From an uncultured Elusimicrobia bacterium (GTDB lineage Bacteria; Elusimicrobiota; Elusimicrobia; UBA1565; UBA9628), in contig CAIKVT010000013.1 of the NCBI GenBank assembly GCA_903830945.1, positions 1 through 64,000 on the forward strand: 64,000 nucleotides of DNA, given 5' to 3'. The notes beneath the pieces were generated by a model. It had not been told where the DNA came from and did no database searches. It was given only the letters and a program-made list of their open reading frames with translations. Each line of letters begins with the position of its first letter. Position 1 is the stretch's first letter. A program made the translations under genes and the position numbers. This document shows positions 52,982 through 62,800 of the stretch, piece after piece.

Positions 52982-53662
52982 ATGGACAACATATTGGAAG
53001 CCAGGGACCTACGCAAGCTCTACCATCGCGGCAGCGAGGAGATTCCCGCCCTGGATGGAGTATCGCTCGACATCAAGAAAGGAGAGTTCGTCTCCTTCGT
53101 CGGTCCGTCCGGCTCGGGCAAGACGACCTTGCTCAACATACTAGGCTGCCTGGACAATCCGAGCTCCGGCACCTTGCGGCTCGCCGGTCAGGAGATCTTC
53201 GCGGCTGGCCGGATGCTCTCCGAGACGGAGCTCACGCGCATCCGCCGGCGGGTCTTCGGCTACGTATTCCAACGCTTCCATCTGGTGCCGACCTTAACGG
53301 TATTGGAGAACGTGTTGCTGCCTTTCGCCTTCTACCGGAAGGCAGGGTTGACGACCGACGTGGAGCGGTTGCTGGCAGACCTCGGCCTTGCCAAGCGGCG
53401 CGGCCATCTGCCCGGCCAACTCTCCGGCGGCGAGATGCAGCGCGTGGCCGTAGCCCGCGCCCTGGTCAATGACCCGGAGATATTGCTCGCAGATGAACCA
53501 ACCGGAAACCTCGACTCCAAGCGCACAGACGAGATCAAAGAGGTCTTGCTGGAGATGAATCGCAAGCGGAACGTCACCATCTTACTCGTCACGCATAATC
53601 CGACATTAGCCAGGACCGCCCAACGGACGATGGAGTTGCAGGACGGCCGACTCGTCTGCTGA
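52982..53662 (+). CDS. ABC transporter ATPase, LolD/MacB type (module 2)
   Basis: A 226-residue ATPase with Walker A 'GPSGSGKTT', signature 'LSGGEMQRVAVARAL', Walker B 'ILLADEPT' and switch His in 'VTHNPTL'. It begins two bases after the permease stop; the longer frame upstream lies inside the permease gene and is a shadow. It matches the ATPase of module 1 in length and type but differs in much of its sequence, so the two modules are not recent copies. Confidence 0.94.
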   Translation: MDNILEARDLRKLYHRGSEEIPALDGVSLDIKKGEFVSFVGPSGSGKTTLLNILGCLDNPSSGTLRLAGQEIFAAGRMLSETELTRIRRRVFGYVFQRFHLVPTLTVLENVLLPFAFYRKAGLTTDVERLLADLGLAKRRGHLPGQLSGGEMQRVAVARALVNDPEILLADEPTGNLDSKRTDEIKEVLLEMNRKRNVTILLVTHNPTLARTAQRTMELQDGRLVC

Positions 53663-53676
53663 CCCGTTTCGGGTTT
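53662..53676 (+). terminator. Weak terminator-like hairpin
   Basis: ACCCG and CGGGT form a five-base stem around TTT, directly at the end of the ATPase gene, followed by TTATCCC. It may end the module 2 transcript, but the stem is short. Confidence 0.3.
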
Positions 53677-53748
53677 ATCCCATTTACCAGAATCGAGACA
53701 TCTTCTGCCGTATCAGAACCTGGACTCGGACAGGCACTCTCCAAAAAA

Positions 53749-53754
53749 TATAAT
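53749..53754 (+). promoter_or_regulatory. TATAAT -10 before a small ORF
   Basis: A perfect TATAAT in an AT-rich run lies 28 bases before an ATG that has GGAGG six bases upstream. No convincing -35 is present. Confidence 0.4.
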
Positions 53755-53781
53755 CACAAAAGACGCCGTCGGAGGCATCCC

Positions 53782-53889
53782 ATGAATAAGCCGAAGATCC
53801 TCTGGAACCTATTTCATCCCAACATGGCCGCATCCCGCGGCGCAAATGCAAGGCCAGCCGCGATCAAAGTGGCTGCCCGAGCCATTTAG
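53782..53889 (+). CDS. Possible small protein, 35 aa
   Basis: An ATG with a GGAGG Shine-Dalgarno six bases upstream opens a 35-codon frame, 'MNKPKILWNLFHPN' onward, rich in Ala, Lys and Arg with no acidic residue. It has a TATAAT upstream. It could be a real small basic protein or the start of a gene cut short when the AT-rich patch to its right was inserted. No family is recognised. Confidence 0.35.
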   Translation: MNKPKILWNLFHPNMAASRGANARPAAIKVAARAI

Positions 53890-53910
53890 CCTGCCAAAAC
53901 CGCAGACTGC

Positions 53911-54354
53911 TTATTTAGAAAGTTTTGTAAAACCACACCCAAAAATACAATCGCCTGTCCTTTCGAAGCAGGTTTGTTTCGGAGCTATCTTCTTAGTCAG
54001 AGCATTCCACCACTTATATTCAACCCAACCGCTCTTTTTCACCTTCGCAGCATCTATGATCTGCTTTATAAACAACTTGCGATCTGAATCTTTTAATCCT
54101 ATGAGTTGTTTTCCGATCAAGTTTTTATTCTGCCCATGCGCAAAAACGACTCCCTGCCTATCGATCACAAAAATATAGATAGTCCTGAATGTAAAACGAC
54201 TCTTGGGGTTTGAGAATTCAGCGAAAGCTTTCCTCCTCCCGACCTTCTTATAAAATTTAATTGCCTCTTTAATCAGCTGCTCCGCTGCCTTTTTAATCAG
54301 CGCCTCCGCCACATTGATCGTTCCCTTATCCACTGCTGTAGTGAGTTTTTTCAT
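53911..54354 (-). CDS. Single Cache-domain protein without signal peptide
   Basis: A 147-residue protein resembling the single Cache (sCache_2) ligand-binding domain: 'TIYIFVIDRQGVVFAHGQNK' and 'IGLKDSDRKLFIKQII' then 'KSGWVEYKWWN' are the usual strand-loop pattern. Such domains normally sit outside the membrane, but here the N-terminus 'MKKLTTAVDKGTINVAEALI' is a polar helix, not a signal. GAGAGG before this ATG decides the start over the longer frame. Codon use is much more AT-rich than in the neighbours, suggesting horizontal transfer. Role and ligand unknown. Confidence 0.65.
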   Translation of the reverse strand: MKKLTTAVDKGTINVAEALIKKAAEQLIKEAIKFYKKVGRRKAFAEFSNPKSRFTFRTIYIFVIDRQGVVFAHGQNKNLIGKQLIGLKDSDRKLFIKQIIDAAKVKKSGWVEYKWWNALTKKIAPKQTCFERTGDCIFGCGFTKLSK

Positions 54355-54608
54355 GTTCTCGCCTCTCTTCACTTCGATTAAAAACAATTCCGACTTCAAA
54401 TCGCATCGTCCGATATACTACAAAACAGTGTTTTAATTCTGCAAAAATACAACAGATTGCAGACGCGAGTAGAGGGTTTCTTGGTTCCTCTAAATTATGC
54501 CGGCGTGATTTATTTTTTGCCTGCAAATAGCGTAAAATAAGCCTATACGGGCTGTCGGCTCGGCATAAAGCCGTTCATTTGAAAAAACATAGAAGCATCG
54601 GAGACAAT

Positions 54609-55202
54609 ATGAAACAATGGTTGTTCGTCGTCTGTTTTTTGCTTGCCGGTAATTCCTTGGGTCATGCTCAAGATACGGGAGATGGATTTTTTGCCCAAGT
54701 CGTTCACCGAACGATCCAGTCATCCCAGTTCCATTTTATTGGCGCACCAATAGCAGGCCCGGCCATGGCCAGCCCGATGCCGAGGAAAGCTGATCCGGCG
54801 CAAAATGTAAAGCCTCTAATAAAATTAGGCACATATTTCGGCAGCTGCTCGGTCATAGGCCCTTGCAGCATGCAAGTGCTGAGCATAACCACCGGGATCT
54901 CTTCGGAATATAGCGACGACATAGTTACGATCAAACTTAGCTTTATAAATCACCCCGTGGAACTCCAATATGTCGCAGACCAGTCAGGCTACGATTACAG
55001 CTCAATGACTGGAACGGTTGACGGCACGGGATTCATGAGGCTTTCCTTCGACGAGACCGCGCCTTCGGTATTCGAGCCTGCAAGGTTCATAGTGACGGCT
55101 AGGCCCGGAAACGGTCCGCATCCCATGCCGATTGTCGGCCAATTAGAAGAATTCGAAGGCGCCCCCATGAGAATTGCCTTTCGCAAAAAAGCGAACCCGT
55201 GA
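54609..55202 (+). CDS. Exported protein of unknown function, 197 aa
   Basis: A 197-residue exported protein with a clear signal peptide ('MKQWLFVVCFLLAGNSLGHA') and a GGAGA ribosome site, which favours this start over an ATG ten codons upstream. The mature part has a Pro/Ala-rich linker and then a beta-rich domain including 'GPCSMQVLSITTGISSEYSD' with two nearby Cys (CSVIGPC), possibly a disulfide. No family is recognised. It is divergent from the Cache gene within the same AT-richer patch. Confidence 0.55.
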   Translation: MKQWLFVVCFLLAGNSLGHAQDTGDGFFAQVVHRTIQSSQFHFIGAPIAGPAMASPMPRKADPAQNVKPLIKLGTYFGSCSVIGPCSMQVLSITTGISSEYSDDIVTIKLSFINHPVELQYVADQSGYDYSSMTGTVDGTGFMRLSFDETAPSVFEPARFIVTARPGNGPHPMPIVGQLEEFEGAPMRIAFRKKANP

Positions 55203-55287
55203 ATACCCGCGCGCGATTTCTGACATGTGCCTGATTCGAGTCCGGTGTCGTCGAAGTGGTCGATAACAAGAATCGGTTCCGAAGATT

Positions 55288-56916
55288 CTAAGGTGGACAG
55301 TGCTCCGAATAGATCAGAAAAACACTGGGCGACAGGCTGTCATGAAAACAACGCTTCCAGCCGAGGAAGGAAACGGGGCCGAATCGGTCTCGAGGGCTGA
55401 ATTTATCCTGGAGCGGGTCATCGACCGGCAGAGACTGGTCCAGCAAAGCCGCGTGCAGGTCTTTAATCCGGATGTGCTCTCTCAGTAGCTGGGAATTAAA
55501 ATCCAGCGGAAAAGAGTCGCGCGTGTTGCGACAGCACTCCCACGGCGAGTAGTAAGTCCGATTGCTGACGAGGAAACGCTGCTCACGCAGATTTCTCTTG
55601 ATCCAAGATGTGGTCTCCGCCCAAACTGGGGGCACCGTCCACAGGGACAGCGGATTGGCAAGGAATCCCCTCCTGGAAGTAAAAACAAATCCCGCGCAAG
55701 CGCAGAATAATAGGCAGTTCAACAAGAACGTCGTCCGGGCCGATGCGAGCATCGGCCTGGCAAAATGCAAGAGGCCAACGATCGCAAAAGGTGTCCAGGA
55801 GACGGCGATCGGGAAGACGTAACGATAGTTGCTGGACAGGGCAGGCACACCCCAGGAGAAGGCGAGCAGAAGGACGACGCTGACCGACAGAACGCCCCAG
55901 ACTTCAGTCCGCCTCCCTTCTCGCCACCGACGATAAAAACCGAAGACCGCGAACCCAGCACAAACGCTGCCGGTCAGCCGGCCTATGCTCCTGGGGCCGA
56001 CGGACATGCAGATGATGAGCATGGACAAGGTCTCCTTCATCCCGTGCAGAAGCCGGAACAGCATGTCCGCCCAAGTGTGGTGCTGGAGGTACCACTCAAG
56101 CCCGATCTGGCCCCAGATCGGCTTGGAGATCAGGATGAAATGATCGGCCCATCCATCCAGCCAAATGACCTTGCCGCTCATGTTATAAAACGGATTTCCC
56201 CAGACCCTGAGATTCCTGATCAACAGGGGAGAGGCGATCAAGCAGAAGAATCCCAAACTGACATAAAAAGCGGCGCTCTTGAAGAACCGAAGCCCCGACT
56301 CGCTCACGCCGACAGCCAGGAGTGCGATCAGTAGAAAATACCCGTTGCCTTTCGCCAGATAAGAAAGCGCCATGAGGCTGCCGGCGGCAGCCCAGGATCT
56401 CCATGACTTCCGCGGATACAAGACAACATAGAGACCGGCGAAATAGAGCATCCCAAAAAGGACATCGGCCAGGATCTCCTGAGATAGGTGAGCCAGCGTC
56501 GGCGACAAGCCCAAGGCGATCAAAGTTCCCAACCCGACCGGATGACCGAACTGCCTGCCGGCGAAGAAAAAAATAACGAACAAAAAAAGGCCGGCTTGAA
56601 CCAGAGACAGCAATTTCGCGCGGGTGAAGTCCCTCGGCGTATGGTCCATGACAAACGAAAGGAGCATCAGGTACAGGGGATGACGGCTATCTTCAAGATG
56701 ACGTCCCCGGAAGTGATCTCGCACGATAGGGCCCATGCCTTGATCGGCGAAATCCCGCGCCAGGTCGAGGTAATCGACTTCGTCATAAACCGGGAAATGG
56801 TGCTGCCTTGAAATGTCCAAAGAACGGGCCGCGAGGGTCAAGAGGAGCGCGGCCAGAATCAACCAGAACGAAAGATTCCAGGCTGCAGGAAGTCGGAGGC
56901 CAAGCTTGCGCATCAT
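55288..56916 (-). CDS. GT39-like membrane glycosyltransferase
   Basis: A 542-residue protein with about eleven membrane segments and a soluble C-terminal part. The first outside loop 'FPVYDEVDYLDLARDFADQG' has the acidic pair (DE.D) of GT-C/GT39 enzymes, and 'SRHPLYLMLLS' follows as in that family. It would move a sugar from a polyprenyl-phosphate carrier to an outside acceptor. The start is placed at the ATG-ATG pair before 'RKLGLRLPAAW'; the 79 codons upstream are Arg/Ser-rich and not protein-like. Acceptor is unknown. The protein encoded at 44695 is a distant relative of the same broad type. Confidence 0.75.
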   Translation of the reverse strand: MMRKLGLRLPAAWNLSFWLILAALLLTLAARSLDISRQHHFPVYDEVDYLDLARDFADQGMGPIVRDHFRGRHLEDSRHPLYLMLLSFVMDHTPRDFTRAKLLSLVQAGLFLFVIFFFAGRQFGHPVGLGTLIALGLSPTLAHLSQEILADVLFGMLYFAGLYVVLYPRKSWRSWAAAGSLMALSYLAKGNGYFLLIALLAVGVSESGLRFFKSAAFYVSLGFFCLIASPLLIRNLRVWGNPFYNMSGKVIWLDGWADHFILISKPIWGQIGLEWYLQHHTWADMLFRLLHGMKETLSMLIICMSVGPRSIGRLTGSVCAGFAVFGFYRRWREGRRTEVWGVLSVSVVLLLAFSWGVPALSSNYRYVFPIAVSWTPFAIVGLLHFARPMLASARTTFLLNCLLFCACAGFVFTSRRGFLANPLSLWTVPPVWAETTSWIKRNLREQRFLVSNRTYYSPWECCRNTRDSFPLDFNSQLLREHIRIKDLHAALLDQSLPVDDPLQDKFSPRDRFGPVSFLGWKRCFHDSLSPSVFLIYSEHCPP

Positions 56917-57188
56917 GGGGAAATAATCAGTGGCTCCTAAAAATATGGATGTCCAAGAATAGCAAACTGAAACACGCCAGGACGGCCGTTGTAGGCACGA
57001 CAAGAGGATTCCCGGGGAACATATCCGGAGATTAGCGGAAGCTGCCATCCGCCCTAGTCCCACATGGCGGCCTGCCCGATCAGAAAGCCGGGGGCGGGAC
57101 CTCGACGGTCGGCTGAGCCCTGCGCCTAGCCATTGTTTGCTGTACCGCACCAAATTGTCATAATGGAAGCCTTAAGGGGGACGAAACC

Positions 57189-57614
57189 ATAAAATACAGC
57201 GACATGGGCGACGGCTATTGGGCGCTGAAAGCGCTGCCGGGGGAAGAGCTGGTCGCTGGGTTGACCGCCTTCCTCAACGAAATGAAGATAGGCTCCGGCC
57301 TCATCACCGGCATCGGCGCGGCCAGCGAGGCCGAGATCGGCCATTTCGACCCCCGCGCCAAGGCATACCATAAGGAAACCTTCCACGGGCCCATCGAGAT
57401 CATCTCCTTGAACGGCAATGTTTCGCACATAGAGGACGGTCAGGCTTTCGTGCACCTACACGCAGCCCTGAGCCTCCAGGACATGAGCGTGCGCGCCGGA
57501 CACCTCTTTCGCGCCGTGGCTGACCCGACCTGCGAGATCACCTTGCGTGCCCTGAAAAAAACCATCGAGCGTCGCCTGGTGCCGGAGTTGGGTCTTAAGC
57601 TCTGGCAGATATAG
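57189..57614 (+). CDS. PPC (DUF296) domain protein
   Basis: A small single-domain protein of the PPC/DUF296 family, known in plants as part of AT-hook DNA-binding proteins and widespread in bacteria as stand-alone trimers of unclear role. 'GLITGIGAASEAEIGHFD' and 'NGNVSHIEDGQAFVHLHAAL' with the His cluster are diagnostic. The first ATG is at 57204 (136 residues), but it has no ribosome site. Five codons earlier an ATA follows AGGGGG by eight bases and gives an 'IKYSDMGDGYW' N-terminus like the family's 'MKYs', so a rare ATA start is possible. The OPT gene follows after nine bases. Confidence 0.75.
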   Translation: MKYSDMGDGYWALKALPGEELVAGLTAFLNEMKIGSGLITGIGAASEAEIGHFDPRAKAYHKETFHGPIEIISLNGNVSHIEDGQAFVHLHAALSLQDMSVRAGHLFRAVADPTCEITLRALKKTIERRLVPELGLKLWQI

Positions 57615-57622
57615 GAGGATCC

Positions 57623-59638
57623 ATGAACACCGCACAGACAAAATCTTTGCCCGACAACGCCTACGAACCCTTACAGCCCGGAGATGTCTACAAGCCGATG
57701 GTCCCCCCCGCAGCGACACTCCCGGAGGCAAGCGCCCGCTCCGTGGGCTGGGGGCTGCTGTTCTGCGTCCTTTTCACCGTGGCCTCAGTCTACTCGGGGC
57801 TGAAGGTCGGCCAAGTCATGGAGGCGGCCATCCCCATCTCCATCCTGGCCATCGGCATGGCCCGACTCTACAAGCGTCAATCGAGCCTTCTCGAGAACGT
57901 CATCATCACCGGCATCGGCGGGGTCTCCGGCGCGGTGGTGGCGGGAGCCATCTTCACGCTCCCAGCCCTCTACTCCTTGCACCTCAACCCGCACCCCCTG
58001 CAGACCATCTTCATCTGCCTCTCGGGCGGTTGTCTGGGAATGCTCTTCCTCATCCCCCTGCGCCGATATTTCGTGCGGGAGATGCACGGCGAGTTCCCCT
58101 ATCCCGAAGCGACCGCCATCACCGAAGTTCTGGTGACCGGAGAAAAGGGCGGCGCCCAAGCGCGCCTGCTCCTGGAAGCCACGGCTATCTCAGGGATCTA
58201 TGACCTCGCCGTCACCACCTTCCAGCTCTGGAAGGAGACATTGGATTTTCAGTTCCTCCCCTCCATGCGCGCCCTGGCCGAGCGGGCCAAGGTCGTCGTC
58301 CGGTTCGACGCCATCTCCTTCATCTTAGGCCTGGGCTACGTGATGGGCCTGCGCTCATCCATGATCCTCTGCGCGGGTGGGTTCCTGGCTAACTTCGTGC
58401 TGGTTCCTCTCATCTGGTTTATCGGCCGCGGCTCTCTAGCCGCAGTCTATCCGGCGGCCAAACCCATCGCGCTGATGACCGCCAACGAGATATTCCGCAA
58501 CTACGTGCGCTACATCGGCGTAGGAGCCATCGCCACAGCCGGGATATTCGGCATCTTGAAATCCCTACGCATCGTGGCGGGGTCTTTATCAATCGCGGTC
58601 AAGGCCTTCCGCCAGGGCGAAAAGAAAGCCGGCATCGAACGCACGGACCAGGACATCTCCATCATGAGCATACTCGCAGGCGTAGGGTGCGCCGCTCTGG
58701 CCACGGCGGTCTTCTTCGGCACGCTGGAAACCACGTGGCTCATCGCGGCCGTTGGACTCGGCTTGGCTTTACTGTTCTCATTCTTCTTCACGTCGGTGGC
58801 GGCCAACGCCATCGCGACCACGGCCCGCAACCCGGTCTCGGGCATGACCATGCTCACCATCATCGTATCCAGCGTGGTCCTTCTGCGCTTCGGGCTCTCC
58901 GGCACCACAGGGATGTTCTTCGTCATGGCCATCGCGGGGATGGTCTGCACGGCCCTCTCCGTCTCCGGTCAGGCCATCACCGACCTCAAGACCGGCTACT
59001 GGCTGGGCTCCACACCGGCGGTGCAGCAACGGGTGAAGTTCCTGGGCATCATCGCGGCAGCGGCGGCCGCGGGCCTGACCATCGTGATACTCGCCCAAGG
59101 GGGCTACTTTTTCGGCGACGCGCCAGCGGGCACGCCCGAGAAGATGGTCCTGGCCGCCCCACAGGCCTCGATCATGAAAGCCCTGGTCGAAGGGTTCATG
59201 AACCGCCAGCCCGTAGTCTACCTGCTCTTCGGCGCCGGCGCGGCCGTGGCGGTCCTCCTGGAGATGCTCCAGGTCCCGGCTCTGACCTTCGCTCTGGGCA
59301 TGTACCTGCCGCTCGAACTTAACACGCCCGCCTTAGTGGGCGGCATCCTCAATCACTTCGTGACCGAACGCGCGGCCCAGCACAAGGGCGAGACGGGCCG
59401 AGCTATCCGGGAACGCGGCGTGGTCATCGCCTCGGGCCTGATGGCGGGCGGCGCCTTGGGCGGAGTCCTGGGCGCGGCCTTGTCCATGGTGCCGCGCTTC
59501 AAGGACTGGGCCCTGACGCACGCCACCCCTTTCTACGCCATGGAATCCTGGTCCCAGACACTGTCGCTGCTCTTCTTCGCGGGCCTCTGCGCCTACCTTT
59601 GGTTCAGGTCCATCAACCGGGACTCAGCGGCCGTCTGA
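57623..59638 (+). CDS. OPT-family oligopeptide transporter
   Basis: A 671-residue polytopic protein of the OPT family (proton-coupled uptake of small peptides or metal chelates). About 15 membrane segments are seen. 'EFPYPEATAITEVLVTGEKG' is the diagnostic bacterial OPT motif, with 'YSGLKVGQVMEAAIPISILA' earlier. AGGAGG precedes the ATG. Its likely operon partner is the PPC-domain protein. With the POT transporter at 34109 it gives the cell two peptide-uptake routes, though the substrate of this one is not known. Confidence 0.92.
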   Translation: MNTAQTKSLPDNAYEPLQPGDVYKPMVPPAATLPEASARSVGWGLLFCVLFTVASVYSGLKVGQVMEAAIPISILAIGMARLYKRQSSLLENVIITGIGGVSGAVVAGAIFTLPALYSLHLNPHPLQTIFICLSGGCLGMLFLIPLRRYFVREMHGEFPYPEATAITEVLVTGEKGGAQARLLLEATAISGIYDLAVTTFQLWKETLDFQFLPSMRALAERAKVVVRFDAISFILGLGYVMGLRSSMILCAGGFLANFVLVPLIWFIGRGSLAAVYPAAKPIALMTANEIFRNYVRYIGVGAIATAGIFGILKSLRIVAGSLSIAVKAFRQGEKKAGIERTDQDISIMSILAGVGCAALATAVFFGTLETTWLIAAVGLGLALLFSFFFTSVAANAIATTARNPVSGMTMLTIIVSSVVLLRFGLSGTTGMFFVMAIAGMVCTALSVSGQAITDLKTGYWLGSTPAVQQRVKFLGIIAAAAAAGLTIVILAQGGYFFGDAPAGTPEKMVLAAPQASIMKALVEGFMNRQPVVYLLFGAGAAVAVLLEMLQVPALTFALGMYLPLELNTPALVGGILNHFVTERAAQHKGETGRAIRERGVVIASGLMAGGALGGVLGAALSMVPRFKDWALTHATPFYAMESWSQTLSLLFFAGLCAYLWFRSINRDSAAV

Positions 59639-59813
59639 GCCGGCCTTAACCGGCAGAAACGTCGGAAGCATACAGTGGAACCGGCTGCACGAGCATCTTT
59701 ATCTCCGTAGCACCGTTCCACATGGTCGCGTCCGAGGGTCTTGCTTCAAGCACCTCACCGCATCTACAGGGGCTCAGGTTCCGGCCCGGCCCTTCCGCGC
59801 CGCTGATGGAGTT

Positions 59814-62800
59814 TTAAAATTTGTGGTGCAGGGCGGCCTCGACGCTGTGCTCTTGGAAGTTCGAGCGATAATCGCCGCTGTAAACGAGCTTAGCCGTCGT
59901 CTGCTTGGTCCAGGACAGCAGGAATCCCGCTCCAACCAAGGTCCCATCGTGAGCGAAGTCTCCGGTCCGCACCGAAAACTGGCTCCCCCCGCCAATGGCC
60001 AGTGACGCGTCTATGGGGCGGCCTTGATCCTCGAACTCATGACGCCATCCCAAGCTCAGGTACGGTTTCCAGGAGCGCGGTCCATCAGCGAACAGCTTGG
60101 CAAAACGAAGGCCGAGGCTCGATTTTAGGGACTGCGAAGTCTGCGGAGCCACGTCGAGATTCAAAGTGTCCGCGCCGCTCTCCATGAACCCTCCGATCAT
60201 CAGTCTATTGTAGTCCAACCCAGCGAAGGGCGAAACGGTCCCTCCGGCGAGCGCCTGGATGTCATAGCTGGCGCTCGCGCTCGTGTTGAGCTCTTTGCCC
60301 AAAGGCGCGGCCTCAGCCGTGCGCGAGATCTGACCGAATATGATGCCGCGCCTCGTCTTGTAGAAGTCCAACGCGCCTCCCAGGTAAAGACTGGCGTGCA
60401 GGTTCTCAACGGAGCCCGTGCCATAGACGCCGAGGCGCGCGCTGTCGTCCTCCACCAAGCCGGAGCCGGGTGAACTGATCGAGGCATAGCCGTGAAGATA
60501 GCCGGCCAATGCGCCGGCCGCGAGATGGTCGTCGAGACGGTAGTCGGCGCCAAAGGTCAGTCCCGCCGTGGTGAAAGCATAGCCGGGCTGGGTACCGGAG
60601 CCGCTCTCGGCCTCGCTGAGCCGGCCGGTGGTGAATACTCCTGCCGTGTAATAGCCCCAGGGCGAGTCCGCGTCTTCGTCCGTGGCGGTACCGCCGAGGC
60701 CGAGTCCGCTGATATCCTGGCCCGCATAAGCGAGCAGCGTTCCGGGATAGGGCGAGGTCCCGCTGACCGTGTAGGAGGCGAAGCTTCCGCGCTCGACCGA
60801 GCCGTCGGCGAGCGCGGTCAGGCGCTGACCGAGCGCGGCGGATTGCGCGCCAGCGGCCGCCATGCCGATGCCGCTCATAGAACCTAGCGCGACGGGACCG
60901 ATCTGGTCGAAGGCCGCCCGCAGCTGCGGCGCGTAGAGCGTATAGAGATTGCCCAAAACCGTGGCGGCGTCACCTGTGGGATTGCCGCGCAGCGGCTCCA
61001 GCGCATTGGCGACGGCGGCCTGGTTGTCGCCCGCCGCGCTGTCGACGAAGGGCACGAGGATGGTGGTCAGAACCACCTTCTTAGAGACGTCATCGTAGGT
61101 CGGAGCGAATGAAAGCGCCGCAGGTGAAACGATGCTCGCGAAGGTCCCGGTCCTGCCTCCGTAAAGGATCGGGATGAATATGTCTCCGCTGTGCACGATT
61201 TGCGGCGTCAAGTTCACGGCCAATGTCCCGCCCGTTAAATCCGCGTTATTCGTGACGTGGAAGCTATTCGCGCCGGGCTGCAGCGTCACTCTTAGGATTC
61301 CGGCGCCGCTGTAGCTGCCAACGGTTTGCACGCAGCCTGCCGTATCGAAGGCGCCGCCGGAATACACCGCGAGCGCCCCGACTGTCGGCAAAGCGTCGTC
61401 GGCTCCGACTTGAAGCGTCCCGCTGTTTACGACGGTACCGCCAGTGTAGCTGTTGTCGGTCCCGGACAGAACGATCCTCCCGCCTCCGACGCTGTCGGCG
61501 ATCGTCAAGACGCCGTGGACGGCGGCGCCGTCGGCGAAGACGCCCGAGAAGACGGATGCCTGGCCGTGGGCATCCAGAGTTCCGCCACCCGCGCCCAAGA
61601 CCACGCTCCGGGCTGACGCCACGGCCGCGGACATCCGCAGGGTTCCGCCATCGAAGTATAGGCCGCTGGCCAAGGCCCCCAAGCTGGCATCCTGAGTGAT
61701 ATCGACGATGCCGCCGCCGAGATACGTTCCCCCCGTATATGACGCGGCACCGCGCACGGTCAGCGCTCCCGGCCCGGTCTTGTAGAGGTCGCCGGGGCCG
61801 TTGAATATCCCATTATTGGTAAACTCGTTGTCCCCGGCGCCGAACCAGAGGCTCCCCGAAACGACGCCGGAATTGACGAAGGCATTGCCGGTGCCCAGGA
61901 ATTTTACCGCGTAGGAGTCAGTCCCGGATGCGCGAAGTGTCCCCCGATTGATGAAGGTGTTGCCGTCTCCCTGTGCCAAGAAGGCGATGCTGTTCGTCCC
62001 GGACACGGCGACCACGCCGCGGTTTTCGACGGTGTTCCCGGTGTTGACGCGTATCCCCCACAAACCCTTCGAGTCTCCGGTGATGCTGCCGGCCGCCGTG
62101 TTCGTGATCGTATTGCGGTCATAAACGTGGATACCGTTGCCGCCGGACATCGGGGCGATAACGCCGGAATTGACGATAGTGTTGTCGTCGACGGCATCTA
62201 TGCCAGTCAGAACGTTGCTTATGGAAGAGAGGTTGGTAATGGCATTATCACTTGCGGCCAGAATTCCTGTAGGCCGCTGCTCCAGCGGGTCCGGCGCAAT
62301 GGCGGCCGCGTTAACGATGGCGGCGTGGCTTACTCCGCTGACGTCGAAATACTGGAACCTATCGATGGATCGATTGAACTGGTCGAGGACCGTCACCGTG
62401 ACTTCTCTGCCTTCGATAGACACGACAGCGTAGTTGTAGCGGTCGTCAACGACGACATCCCCCGGTTCGACTGGGGCCGGCTTGCAGGTCGGGTCGTCCT
62501 CACATCCCAGGGGCGCGCCTCCAGTCCCGGCCAATACCTCATATGTGCCGTCGCGCAGGGTCCGATAATAAAGGTGTTGATGGCCGGCGAACAGGATCGA
62601 GGCATTGGCGTTTTCGGCATCGCCTGACGTGGTTATCGTCCGCCACGTGTCCTCCATATTCTGTTCTGTCGAAGGCATGAAGGGAGAGTATGCCGGGATG
62701 TGGGTGAAGACGAAGGTGTGAGCGGCCGTGTTGTCTTTTAAGAGGCCTTTCATCCAATCCTGCTGCGCGGCATTAATGCCGTAAGCCGGTTCCGAGCCGT

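Noticed and set aside
16598-53662. The two ABC modules as a recent duplication
   Set aside because: The ATPases and permeases share only family motifs, gene order is reversed and the accessory proteins differ.
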